Below, piece after piece: positions 1 to 5,556 of a stretch of DNA of 9,134 nucleotides. The DNA comes from PFJX01 sp964646585 (GTDB taxonomy: Bacteria; Pseudomonadota; Gammaproteobacteria; Burkholderiales; Thiobacillaceae). The stretch covers positions 1 to 9,134 of the forward strand of contig CAZYEY010000163.1 of the NCBI GenBank assembly GCA_964646585.1, in the 5' to 3' direction. Under the pieces are notes generated by a model. That model saw nothing but the letters and a program-made list of their open reading frames with translations, ran no database searches and was not told where the DNA came from. Position 1 is the stretch's first letter, and each line of letters opens with the position of its first letter. Made by a program: the position numbers and the translations under genes.

Positions 1-1
1 G

Positions 2-163
2 CTGGGGATCATCGAGGCCCTGGGGGCCGGCTACATCGGCGATCTCACCGGCGGTTTCCTGGGCAGCCATTACCAGGACGTGTTCGCCTTTTTCGTGCTC
101 ATCCTGGTGCTGGTGTTCCGGCCTTCCGGGCTGTTGGGCGAGCGGGTGGCCAACCGTGCCTGA
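2..163 (+). CDS. livH: LivH, branched-chain amino acid ABC transporter permease (3' end only)
   Basis: Only the last 53 codons and the TGA stop lie in the window; the start is off the left edge. The visible protein ends in a hydrophobic helix (DVFAFFVLILVLVFRPSGLL) followed by a short polar tail, GERVANRA. The closing 'VLVFRPSGLLGE' pattern is typical of the C-terminus of LivH-type permeases, where the last membrane segment runs into RPxGLLG. LivH pairs with LivM to form the membrane channel that imports leucine, isoleucine and valine (sometimes other amino acids) across the inner membrane. Its 3' end overlaps the GTG start of livM by 8 bases, so the two are probably translationally coupled. 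The partner permease and both ATPases follow directly, which makes the assignment firm despite the short fragment. Confidence 0.88.
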   Translation: MGIIEALGAGYIGDLTGGFLGSHYQDVFAFFVLILVLVFRPSGLLGERVANRA

Positions 164-1271
164 ACGGGTTCTCGCCGCCCTGCGCGGTCGCCCTCGTCTC
201 GCTTTGGCCCTGTTGGCGGTGTTGCTGGCCGTACTGCCTTTCGTCATCGGCGCCGGCCTGGGCAATTCCTGGGTGCGGGTGCTGGATTTCGTCCTGCTTT
301 ATGTGCTGCTGGCCTTGGGTCTGAACATCGTGGTGGGCTACGCCGGGCTGCTTGACCTGGGTTATATCGCCTTCTACGCCCTGGGCGCCTACCTGTATGC
401 CTGGTTGGCAAGCCCTCACTTTGCCCTGCATCTGCCGTTCTGGATGGTTCTGCCCCTGGGCGCGGCCCTGGCCGGGATATTCGGCGTGCTGCTGGGGGCG
501 CCGACCCTGCGCCTGCGTGGCGATTACCTGGCCATCGTCACCCTGGGCTTCGGCGAGATCATCCGCATCTTCATGAACAATCTGAACGCCCCCTTCAATC
601 TCACCAACGGACCCCAGGGGATGAACCTCATCGACCCGGTGAGCCTGGGCGGCGTGTCCTTCGGCAAGCCCCTGGAAGTGGCGGGCCTGACCCTGCCCTC
701 CACCTATCTCTATTACTACCTGTTCCTGGCCGCGACCCTGCTGGTCATCGTCATTGCCATGCGCTTGCAGGATTCCCGGGTCGGCCGGGCCTGGGCGGCC
801 CTGCGGGAGGACGAGATCGCGGCGGCGGCCATGGGCATCCACACCCGCAACGTGAAACTGCTGGCCTTCGCCATGGGCGCCACCTTCGGCGGCCTGGCGG
901 GGGGGCTGTTCGCCGCCTTCCAGGGCTTCATCAGTCCGGAAAGCTTCACCCTGTGGGAATCCATCCTGGTGTTGTGCATGATCGTGCTGGGGGGCATGGG
1001 CAACATCCCCGGCGTGATCCTGGGCGCGATGCTGCTGACCGTGATTCCGGAAGCCCTGCGCTACATCGGCGACCTGCAACGGGCCACCCTGGGCCATGTG
1101 GTGGTGGATCCTTCCGACCTGCGCATGCTGCTGTTCGGCGTGGCCCTGGTGGCCATGATGCTCTACCGCCCGGCGGGCCTCATCCCCTCCCGCCAGCGCA
1201 AGCGGGAATTCAACGCCCAGGACGGCGTGGCCGAGCAGGAGCAGGCCAACCTCTACGACGCCCGGGCCTGA
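156..1271 (+). CDS. livM: LivM, branched-chain amino acid ABC transporter permease
   Basis: This 371-residue multi-pass inner-membrane protein is the second permease subunit of the LivHMGF importer. Hydrophobic segments run through most of the chain (about residues 15-35, 42-65, 70-85, 95-118, 185-203, 235-260, 268-300 and 325-340). Family landmarks are NIVVGYAGLLDLGYIAFYALG (about 57-77), GDYLAIVTLGFGEI (122-135) and the cytoplasmic coupling loop RVGRAWAALREDEIAAAAMGI (208-228), which contacts the ATPases. The chain ends with RPAGLIPS and a hydrophilic tail of about 25 residues. The start is GTG at 156, inside the end of livH. This start fits the 8-base overlap and gives an N-terminus with Arg residues ahead of the first membrane segment. 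livG starts one base after the stop. No substrate-binding protein gene (livJ/livK type) is visible; it may lie upstream of the window, so the exact substrate is inferred from family only. Confidence 0.95.
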   Translation: MPERVLAALRGRPRLALALLAVLLAVLPFVIGAGLGNSWVRVLDFVLLYVLLALGLNIVVGYAGLLDLGYIAFYALGAYLYAWLASPHFALHLPFWMVLPLGAALAGIFGVLLGAPTLRLRGDYLAIVTLGFGEIIRIFMNNLNAPFNLTNGPQGMNLIDPVSLGGVSFGKPLEVAGLTLPSTYLYYYLFLAATLLVIVIAMRLQDSRVGRAWAALREDEIAAAAMGIHTRNVKLLAFAMGATFGGLAGGLFAAFQGFISPESFTLWESILVLCMIVLGGMGNIPGVILGAMLLTVIPEALRYIGDLQRATLGHVVVDPSDLRMLLFGVALVAMMLYRPAGLIPSRQRKREFNAQDGVAEQEQANLYDARA

Positions 1272-1272
1272 G

Positions 1273-2040
1273 ATGGACGCATTACTGCGTGTCTGCGGCG
1301 TCACCAAGCGCTTTGGCGGCCTCGCTGCCCTGGATGACGTCTCCCTGAGCGTCAACGCGGGCGAGATCTACGGTCTCATTGGTCCCAATGGGGCCGGCAA
1401 GACCACCCTGTTCAACTGCATGACCGGCCTGTACTCGGTGACCAGCGGCCAGGTGCTGTTGGCGGGAACGCCCATCCAGGGCCTGAAGCCCCACCAGATC
1501 GTCAAGCGCGGCTTCGCCCGCACCTTCCAGAACATCCGCCTGTTCGCCAACATGACCGCCCTGGAGAACGTGATGGTGGGTCGCCACCCCCGCACCCACG
1601 CCGGCGTGCTGGGGGCGGTACTGCGCTGCGCCCGCACCCGCGCCGAGGAGGCCGCCATCCGCGACAAGGCACGGGAACTGATGCATTACGTGGGCCTGAA
1701 TAACAAGGGGCGCACCCTGGCCGGGCATCTTTCCTACGGCGACCAGCGCCGGCTGGAGATCGCCCGGGCCCTGGCCACCGAGCCCAGGCTGCTGGCCCTG
1801 GACGAGCCGGTGGCGGGCATGAATCCCACCGAGCGGCGGCAGATGGGCGAACTGTTCCAGAAGCTGCGGCAAGGCGGCGTCACCCTGTTGCTCATCGAGC
1901 ATGACGTGAAGCTGGTCATGGGCCTGTGTGACCGCGTCGCGGTGCTGGATTACGGCCGCAAGATCGCGGAAGGGGCGGCGGAGACCGTGCAGCGCGATCC
2001 GGCCGTCATCGCCGCCTATCTGGGAGGCGACGCGGCATGA
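1273..2040 (+). CDS. livG: LivG, branched-chain amino acid ABC transporter ATP-binding protein
   Basis: This 255-residue cytoplasmic ATPase is one of the two non-identical nucleotide-binding subunits that power LivHM. All ABC motifs are present: Walker A GPNGAGKT (37-44), Q-loop Gln in RTFQNIRLF (Q86), a signature LSYGDQRR (153-160) in place of the classical LSGGQ, Walker B LLALDEP (173-179) with catalytic Glu178, and switch His210 in LLLIEHD. The LSYGxQRRLEIARAL signature, DEPVAGMNPTE and the insert after the Q-loop are characteristic of LivG rather than LivF. The length is normal for the family. ATG at 1273 follows the livM stop by a single base, and the last four bases overlap the livF start as ATGA, indicating translational coupling within one operon. 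Confidence 0.96.
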   Translation: MDALLRVCGVTKRFGGLAALDDVSLSVNAGEIYGLIGPNGAGKTTLFNCMTGLYSVTSGQVLLAGTPIQGLKPHQIVKRGFARTFQNIRLFANMTALENVMVGRHPRTHAGVLGAVLRCARTRAEEAAIRDKARELMHYVGLNNKGRTLAGHLSYGDQRRLEIARALATEPRLLALDEPVAGMNPTERRQMGELFQKLRQGGVTLLLIEHDVKLVMGLCDRVAVLDYGRKIAEGAAETVQRDPAVIAAYLGGDAA

Positions 2041-2756
2041 GCCTGCTACGCGTGCAGGGCCTCAAGGTGGCCTATGGTGGCATCCAGGCGGTGCGCAGCA
2101 TCGATTTCGAGGTGGGGGAAGGCGAGTTGGTCTGTCTCATCGGCGCCAACGGCGCCGGCAAGAGCAGCACCCTCAAGGGCATCATGGGCCTGGCCCACCC
2201 CAAGGGCGAGGTACTGTTCAACGGCGAGCGCCTGCATAAGCTGCCCACCCACGCCATCGCCGCCCGGGGCCTGGCCCTGGTGCCGGAAGGCAGGGGCATC
2301 TTCGGCCGCCTGACCGTGGCGGAGAACCTGGACATGGGCGCGTTCACCCGCCGCGACAAGGCCGGCATCCAAGCCGACCTGGCGCGGGTCTATGGGCTTT
2401 TTCCGCGCCTGGCGGAGCGCCGAGGTCAGTTGGCCGGCACCCTGTCCGGCGGCGAGCAGCAGATGCTGGCCATTGGTCGCGCCCTCATGGGTCGCCCCCG
2501 CCTGTTGTTGCTGGACGAGCCCAGCATGGGTCTGGCGCCGCTGATGGTGAGGAAGATCTATGATACCGTCGTGGCCATCGCCCAAGAGGGCGTGACCATT
2601 CTGCTGGTGGAACAGAACGCCAATCTCGCGCTGCAAGTGAGCCAACGTGCCTACGTCATGGAAAGCGGTGTCATCACGCTGGCCGGGCCCTCGGCCCGAT
2701 TGAGCGCCGATCCCCAGGTTCGGACCGCCTATCTGGGAGATCTGGGCGCACCATAG
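2037..2756 (+). CDS. livF: LivF, branched-chain amino acid ABC transporter ATP-binding protein
   Basis: This 239-residue ABC ATPase is the second nucleotide-binding subunit of the Liv importer, acting as a heterodimer with LivG on the cytoplasmic face of LivHM. Motifs: Walker A GANGAGKS (36-43), LVPEGRGIF (81-89) at the Q-loop position as usual in LivF, signature LSGGEQQ (136-142), Walker B LLLLDEP (156-162), and LLVEQNA, where the usual switch histidine is Gln193. The Gln is normal for LivF and is not damage. It starts at an ATGA overlap with livG and is the last gene of the operon. Its TAG stop lies in the loop of a GC-rich hairpin that probably terminates the transcript. Confidence 0.96.
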   Translation: MSLLRVQGLKVAYGGIQAVRSIDFEVGEGELVCLIGANGAGKSSTLKGIMGLAHPKGEVLFNGERLHKLPTHAIAARGLALVPEGRGIFGRLTVAENLDMGAFTRRDKAGIQADLARVYGLFPRLAERRGQLAGTLSGGEQQMLAIGRALMGRPRLLLLDEPSMGLAPLMVRKIYDTVVAIAQEGVTILLVEQNANLALQVSQRAYVMESGVITLAGPSARLSADPQVRTAYLGDLGAP

Positions 2757-2781
2757 TTGTGCGCCAATTGATTTGTTTGTT
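2745..2781 (+). terminator. Probable intrinsic terminator of the liv operon, overlapping the livF stop
   Basis: A perfect 7-bp stem GGCGCAC / GTGCGCC (2745-2751 with 2759-2765) encloses a 7-base loop that contains the livF TAG stop (2754-2756). It is followed by an interrupted T-rich stretch (AATTGATTTGTTTGTT). The T-tract is imperfect, so termination may be partial. A second small stem, GTTGCG / CGCAAC at 2779-2794, follows but has no T-run of its own. Confidence 0.55.
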
Positions 2782-2831
2782 GCGTACTCGCAACGCTCCA
2801 TCTGCCACGCCTTGATGGGCTCCTGGAACAA

Positions 2832-2860
2832 TCGAATCTCCTAATATTCCAACCTATACT
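2832..2860 (+). promoter_or_regulatory. Candidate sigma-70 promoter for the repeat-protein gene
   Basis: TATACT at 2855-2860 matches the -10 consensus in 5 of 6 positions. The best-placed -35, TCGAAT at 2832-2837 with a 17-base spacer, matches only 3 of 6. The predicted transcription start near 2867 would give a leader of roughly 55 bases before the ATG at 2922. Support is positional plus the -10 match; the weak -35 suggests that an activator, or a different start, may be involved. Confidence 0.35.
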
Positions 2861-2921
2861 GCGTGGGCAGTACCAAATTCCCTCGAATTTCTTTTGCTTT
2901 CAACCCCCTAGGAGTATTGCC

Positions 2922-3587
2922 ATGAAGAAACTGTCCGCCCTGATCCTGGCCCTGGTTGCCCAATCCGCTTTCGCCAACGGCGCCACCCCCGAGTCCACCG
3001 CCGCCCAACTGCTGGACCCCGCCAAGGCCGCCGATGTTGCCAAGGATCCCAAGGCCGCCGTCGCTGCCATGACCAACCTGATGGATCCCGCCACCGCCAT
3101 CATCATGATGCAGAAGAGCATGGATCCCGCCACCTTCACCAAGATGGCCCAGGCCGGCATGTCTCCCGACATCCTGAAGTCCTACGCCGCCTTCCTGGAT
3201 CCCAACATGTACACCAAGTGGCTGGCCGCTTCCATGGACCCCAACTTCTACATGGCCGCCATGACCCCCTTCCTGAACCCCAACATGTACATGAAGTGGA
3301 TGATGGCTCCTCTGGATCCCCGCGTCCTGCAGATGAGCATGGCTCCCCTGAACCCCAACCTGTACATGAACTGGGCCATGGCTCCGGTGGCTCCCGCCAA
3401 CATGAACCTCATGATGGCTCCCCTGAACCCCAACCTGTACACCCAGTGGGCTGGCGCCGCTGCGGATCCCAAGACCTACGGCGTCTGGGGCTCCTTCATG
3501 AACCCCGCCACCTACGGCAACCTGGCCAACCCCTTCGCCGGCTTCATCCCGGCTCCGGCTGCTCCTGCTGCTCCCGCCGCCAAGTAA
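2922..3587 (+). CDS. Predicted exported Met-rich protein made of tandem 12-13-residue DP-x-x-Y-x-x-W repeats; function unknown
   Basis: I do not recognise this 221-residue protein as a named family. It starts with a clear Sec signal peptide (MKKLSALILALVAQSAFA, cleavage expected after Ala18), so the mature chain should be periplasmic, secreted or surface-bound. Residues 31-204 divide into about 14 units of 12-13 residues. Each begins [L/M/A][D/N]P, and the best-conserved ones have Tyr at +6 and Trp at +9, for example LDPNMYTKWLAAS (92-104), LNPNMYMKWMMAP (118-130), LNPNLYMNWAMAP (143-155) and LNPNLYTQWAGAA (168-180). The early units (31-66) are Ala-rich and lack the aromatics. The chain ends with a short Pro/Ala tail. 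It contains 24 Met and 5 Trp but no Cys or His, and few charges in the second half. The ATG is well set by AGGAG at 2910-2914, seven bases upstream. Strong codon bias (CTG, AAC, CCC, AAG), the good ribosome binding site and the strong downstream terminator suggest high expression (inference). The next gene carries related units. Confidence 0.88.
   Translation: MKKLSALILALVAQSAFANGATPESTAAQLLDPAKAADVAKDPKAAVAAMTNLMDPATAIIMMQKSMDPATFTKMAQAGMSPDILKSYAAFLDPNMYTKWLAASMDPNFYMAAMTPFLNPNMYMKWMMAPLDPRVLQMSMAPLNPNLYMNWAMAPVAPANMNLMMAPLNPNLYTQWAGAAADPKTYGVWGSFMNPATYGNLANPFAGFIPAPAAPAAPAAK
3012..3533 (+). repeat. Tandem in-frame coding repeat, about 14 units of 36-39 bases
   Basis: The units encode residues 31-204 of the exported protein: starts at residues 31, 42, 54, 67, 80, 92, 105, 118, 131, 143, 156, 168, 181 and 193. 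Units alternate between 12 and 13 residues, so the DNA period is 36 or 39 bases and the frame is always kept. Most units have diverged at DNA level, but a 28-base stretch beginning ATGGCTCCCCTGAACCCCAA is identical at 3339-3366 and 3414-3441, exactly 75 bases (two units) apart. This points to fairly recent duplication or gene conversion. Confidence 0.85.
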
Positions 3588-3610
3588 TTCCTGCGGTTGG
3601 CCTTGGCCTG

Positions 3611-3641
3611 AAAGGGCGGAACCTCGGTTCCGCCCTTTTTT
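3611..3641 (+). terminator. Strong intrinsic terminator after the repeat-protein gene
   Basis: The stem AAAGGGCGGAAC (3611-3622) pairs perfectly with GTTCCGCCCTTT (3627-3638) around the tetraloop CTCG, and a run of six T's covers 3636-3641. It lies 24 bases after the TAA stop. It separates this gene transcriptionally from the downstream exported-protein gene. Confidence 0.93.
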
Positions 3642-3651
3642 ATTTGAGGCC

Positions 3652-3679
3652 TTGAAGCATGTTAATATATGCTTATATG
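3652..3679 (+). promoter_or_regulatory. Candidate promoter for the second exported-protein gene
   Basis: TTGAAG (3652-3657) and TATATG (3674-3679) are separated by 16 bases; each matches the sigma-70 consensus in 4 of 6 positions. The site lies just after the terminator, in the only AT-rich patch of the intergenic region. An imperfect inverted repeat, GCATGT-TAAT-ATATGC (3658-3673), fills the spacer and could be an operator, although AT-rich spacers produce such symmetry by chance. Predicted transcription start is near 3686, about 27 bases before the ATG. Confidence 0.4.
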
Positions 3680-3712
3680 TTGTTGCCCCTCTGTAAGTGA
3701 CGAAGTCTACCC

Positions 3713-4408
3713 ATGCTTGGCCGTAAGGCGCAGATCGTCGGACTGGTGGTGATCGGGTTGTCCATGGCGACCCAGGGTTCGGCTGTGGGTGGAGAAAACC
3801 ACGCCAAAGGGGCTAAAGCGGCTAAACCCCGGGTCGTCAAGGTGCGCCAGAAGGACGGCAGCGTCGTGGACCGATTGAGTCTTGGCCCTTCTTCGGCACC
3901 ACAACGGGACACTTCCCCTCCGGCTGGCGGGGGCGGGATGCGAGAAACTGCTCAGCTCGAGTCACAGCAAAAGATGGGCCAATGGCTCGATGCGGTAAGC
4001 GAGCCCCGCATCATGACGGCTTTGGCCACGGCGGCCATGGTGCCCGGTGAGTCCTCTCGCCCCCTCAACCAGGCCATCGATCCGGCTTCGGTCCGCAATT
4101 GGGCGGAGTTCGTCGATCCACTACTGTATTGGCGCTGGCAGTTGGCGGGACTGGATCCCCGCTTCAACCAGGCCATCCACAATCGGACCCAGGATGCCCG
4201 CACGCCCCAGCGCGGCTTCATTCTCCCCATCCAGATCTCCTTGCCGCCAGAGTTCCAGGCCGGCAGCCCGGCAAAGCCCACCATCTGGTCCGGTGTCTAC
4301 GGCAACGGCCGCAGCGGGCAAGCAGCGGCCCGGGAATGGCTAACTTTGCCCATGGCCGACCCCAAGGCCAATCCTTGGCTGCGTGCCAGCCAAAGCTACC
4401 GTTACTGA
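3713..4408 (+). CDS. Predicted exported protein with a short stretch of the same DP-repeat; function unknown
   Basis: This 231-residue protein is not one I recognise. It has an N-terminal signal peptide (MLGRKAQIVGLVVIGLSMATQGSA, likely cleaved near residue 24). A basic, Lys-rich and then Pro/Gly-rich low-complexity stretch follows (about 30-75). The key region is residues 122-159, three consecutive units: IDPASVRNWAEF, VDPLLYWRWQLAG and LDPRFNQAIHNRT. Their spacing of 12-13 residues and Asp-Pro/Tyr/Trp positions match the upstream repeat protein. EPRIMTALATAAM (97-109) and ADPKANPWLRAS (215-226) may be degenerate units. The C-terminal part (about 165-231) is Pro/Gly/aromatic-rich, and no Cys is present. 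The ribosome binding site is weak, and codon use is more mixed than in the upstream gene, suggesting lower expression. It has its own candidate promoter, and its stop overlaps the convergent fau stop region by 7 bases. A role with the upstream protein, such as assembly or anchoring, is inference only. Confidence 0.82.
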   Translation: MLGRKAQIVGLVVIGLSMATQGSAVGGENHAKGAKAAKPRVVKVRQKDGSVVDRLSLGPSSAPQRDTSPPAGGGGMRETAQLESQQKMGQWLDAVSEPRIMTALATAAMVPGESSRPLNQAIDPASVRNWAEFVDPLLYWRWQLAGLDPRFNQAIHNRTQDARTPQRGFILPIQISLPPEFQAGSPAKPTIWSGVYGNGRSGQAAAREWLTLPMADPKANPWLRASQSYRY

Positions 4409-5019
4409 TTTCGCCTGGCGGCGAAAAAGCCCCGTTCCGTCAAGACCCCGTCCATGGGAATATCCCAGGGATCGTGGGGAATGTGGTCCACTTCCTGGGC
4501 GGCGAAGGCAACACCAATCAGGCGTGGCTTTTGCCAATGCCTTCTGGTCCTGGGCTTGGCCAGGCTGGCATCGTAATAGCCACCCCCCATCCCCACACGC
4601 CAGCCCTCCGCGTCGAAACCCAATAGCGGCATGAAAAGGATATCCAGCCGATCGGCCCGTACTTTGCGGGCCGGGGGATGGCGGTATTCGGGGATGCCGT
4701 AGCGGTTCATCACCCAGGCTGGCTGGCTGCCCAGGCGGATGAACCAAAGCTTCCTGTGGCCCCGGCCGGGCACGATGGGCAGATAGCAATCGACACCCAT
4801 GCCCTTGGCCCGGGCGAGCAAGCGCCCAAGGTCGATCTCGTTCTTGGCCGCCATGTAGAAACCGATGCGGCGTTTGCGGGCAAGCAGCCGCTGCCGCAGG
4901 GCGTGACCTGGGAGCTTGGCTGCTGCAATCCCACGTTCCTCGCGCCCCACGGCGGCTCGGGCTGCGCGCAAGGCCCGGCGTAGGGCGGCCTTGTCGGGAT
5001 ACCGGGAGGCCTCAAGCAT
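4402..5019 (-). CDS. fau (ygfA): 5-formyltetrahydrofolate cyclo-ligase (5,10-methenyl-THF synthetase)
   Basis: This cytoplasmic enzyme converts 5-formyltetrahydrofolate to 5,10-methenyltetrahydrofolate with ATP, returning the stored folate to one-carbon metabolism. Numbered from the chosen start, the family features are a basic N-terminal helix DKAALRRALRAARAAV (9-24), RIGFYMAAKNEIDL (51-64) with the substrate-binding Glu61, LDILFMPLLGFDAEGWRVG (125-143), and the glycine-rich ATP-binding motif GMGGGYYD (143-150). It ends with IPMDGVLTERG. The frame is open up to an ATG at 5061, but that codon sits inside the 3' hairpin of 6S RNA. The first ATG beyond the RNA, at 5019, gives 205 residues and begins close to where homologues begin, so I prefer it. 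Its ribosome binding site is unclear: GGGGAG lies 13 bases upstream, inside the 6S closing stem. The gene follows 6S RNA as in many proteobacteria and is probably co-transcribed with it. Confidence 0.9.
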   Translation of the reverse strand: MLEASRYPDKAALRRALRAARAAVGREERGIAAAKLPGHALRQRLLARKRRIGFYMAAKNEIDLGRLLARAKGMGVDCYLPIVPGRGHRKLWFIRLGSQPAWVMNRYGIPEYRHPPARKVRADRLDILFMPLLGFDAEGWRVGMGGGYYDASLAKPRTRRHWQKPRLIGVAFAAQEVDHIPHDPWDIPMDGVLTERGFFAARRNQ

Positions 5020-5029
5020 GAGGGGAAGG

Positions 5030-5212
5030 GGCTCCCCGCCCACGCCGTCCGGGTCGCTCATCTTGAACCCGGGGGTTCAAGATCGGTCGAGGCTCTCGCG
5101 CTTCGGGTACATGGGCAAAGCCACGCGCACACCCACGAAAGAAAGGCCAAGACCTCTGCTTACGCATATCGGTTCAAAGAATACGCGACCCTCGCGAACG
5201 CGGCAGGGAGAT
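5030..5212 (-). ncRNA. ssrS: 6S RNA (sigma-70 RNA polymerase regulator)
   Basis: The RNA lies between zapA and fau on their strand, the classical proteobacterial location. Seen directly on the minus strand: a closing stem of nine pairs, CTCCCTGCC (5210-5202) with GGCGGGGAG (5040-5032); the element CTTGAACCCCCGGGTTCAAG, which matches the CTTGAACC-AAGGGTTCAAG hairpin in the 3' half of E. coli 6S RNA; GAACCGATAT in the 5' half, resembling GAGCCGATAT of E. coli; and a long imperfect central hairpin, with GAGGTCTT facing GAGAGCCTC and an apical GGC-TTT-GCC. The span of about 183 bases equals the usual length. By established knowledge, 6S RNA mimics an open promoter and sequesters the sigma-70 holoenzyme in stationary phase. 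The ends are estimated from the closing stem and may be off by several bases. Confidence 0.88.
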
Positions 5213-5243
5213 TGAAACGCCCGGAGAACAAAGACCGGCGCAC

Positions 5244-5555
5244 TTAGAAAAGATTATCTTGCTGGGCCATGGCCTGATCAAGCAGGCCGATGAGACGCTC
5301 GATGCGTTCCCGCTGCTCGCGGGTGTCGGGCTGGATGGGCTTGGCCGCCAGGTAGTCGTGGGTGATGTTGAGGGCGGCCATGATGGCGATGCGCTCCAGG
5401 CCGATGACCTTGCCGCCATCACGGATCTCCCGCATCTTGCGGTCCAGGAAAGACACCGCCTGCAACAGACTTTCCCGCTCGTCCTCCGGACAGGTCACGC
5501 GGAACTCGCGGCCCATGATGGCGACATCCAGGCTGACGTTGTTGGAGCTGGCCAT
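5244..5555 (-). CDS. zapA: ZapA, FtsZ-ring-associated cell division protein
   Basis: This 103-residue cytoplasmic protein binds and bundles FtsZ polymers at midcell. The ZapA fold is recognisable: the N-terminal strand-turn-strand and helix, VSLDVAIMGREFRVTCPEDE then RESLLQAVSFLDRKMREIR (about 7-45); the conserved IGLERIAIMAALNITHDYL helix (51-69); and a C-terminal coiled coil, EQRERIERLIGLLDQAM (79-95), that mediates dimer and tetramer formation. The length is typical. ATG at 5555 follows the stop of the zapB-like gene by one base (TGAGATG). No separate ribosome binding site is evident, so translation is probably coupled to that gene. 6S RNA and fau follow downstream. Confidence 0.93.
   Translation of the reverse strand: MASSNNVSLDVAIMGREFRVTCPEDERESLLQAVSFLDRKMREIRDGGKVIGLERIAIMAALNITHDYLAAKPIQPDTREQRERIERLIGLLDQAMAQQDNLF
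5253..5281 (-). promoter_or_regulatory. Candidate sigma-70 promoter for 6S RNA, inside the 3' end of zapA
   Basis: On the minus strand TTGATC (5281-5276, 4/6 to -35) and GATAAT (5258-5253, 5/6 to -10) are separated by exactly 17 bases. Predicted transcription start is near 5246, at the zapA stop codon and about 35 bases ahead of the estimated mature 5' end of 6S RNA, implying a processed precursor. E. coli ssrS likewise makes longer precursors that are trimmed. Confidence 0.45.
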
Positions 5556-5556
5556 C

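Noticed and set aside
99..1355. Long open frame of 418 codons on the minus strand opposite livM and the start of livG
   Set aside because: It is the antisense shadow of GC-rich genes: His/Gln/Gly-rich, without domains, while the plus strand encodes a clear LivM and LivG start.
3012..3533. Regularly spaced repeats that could suggest a CRISPR or a non-coding tandem array
   Set aside because: The period is always a multiple of three, the repeats are diverged at DNA level and conserved at protein level, and they lie inside one signal-peptide-bearing frame. There is no constant repeat with unique spacers.
4409..4426. Hairpin TTTCGCC-TGGC-GGCGAAA as a terminator between the convergent genes
   Set aside because: The T-run is on the wrong side of the stem on both strands (A-run after it on plus, T-run before it on minus), so it is not an intrinsic terminator.
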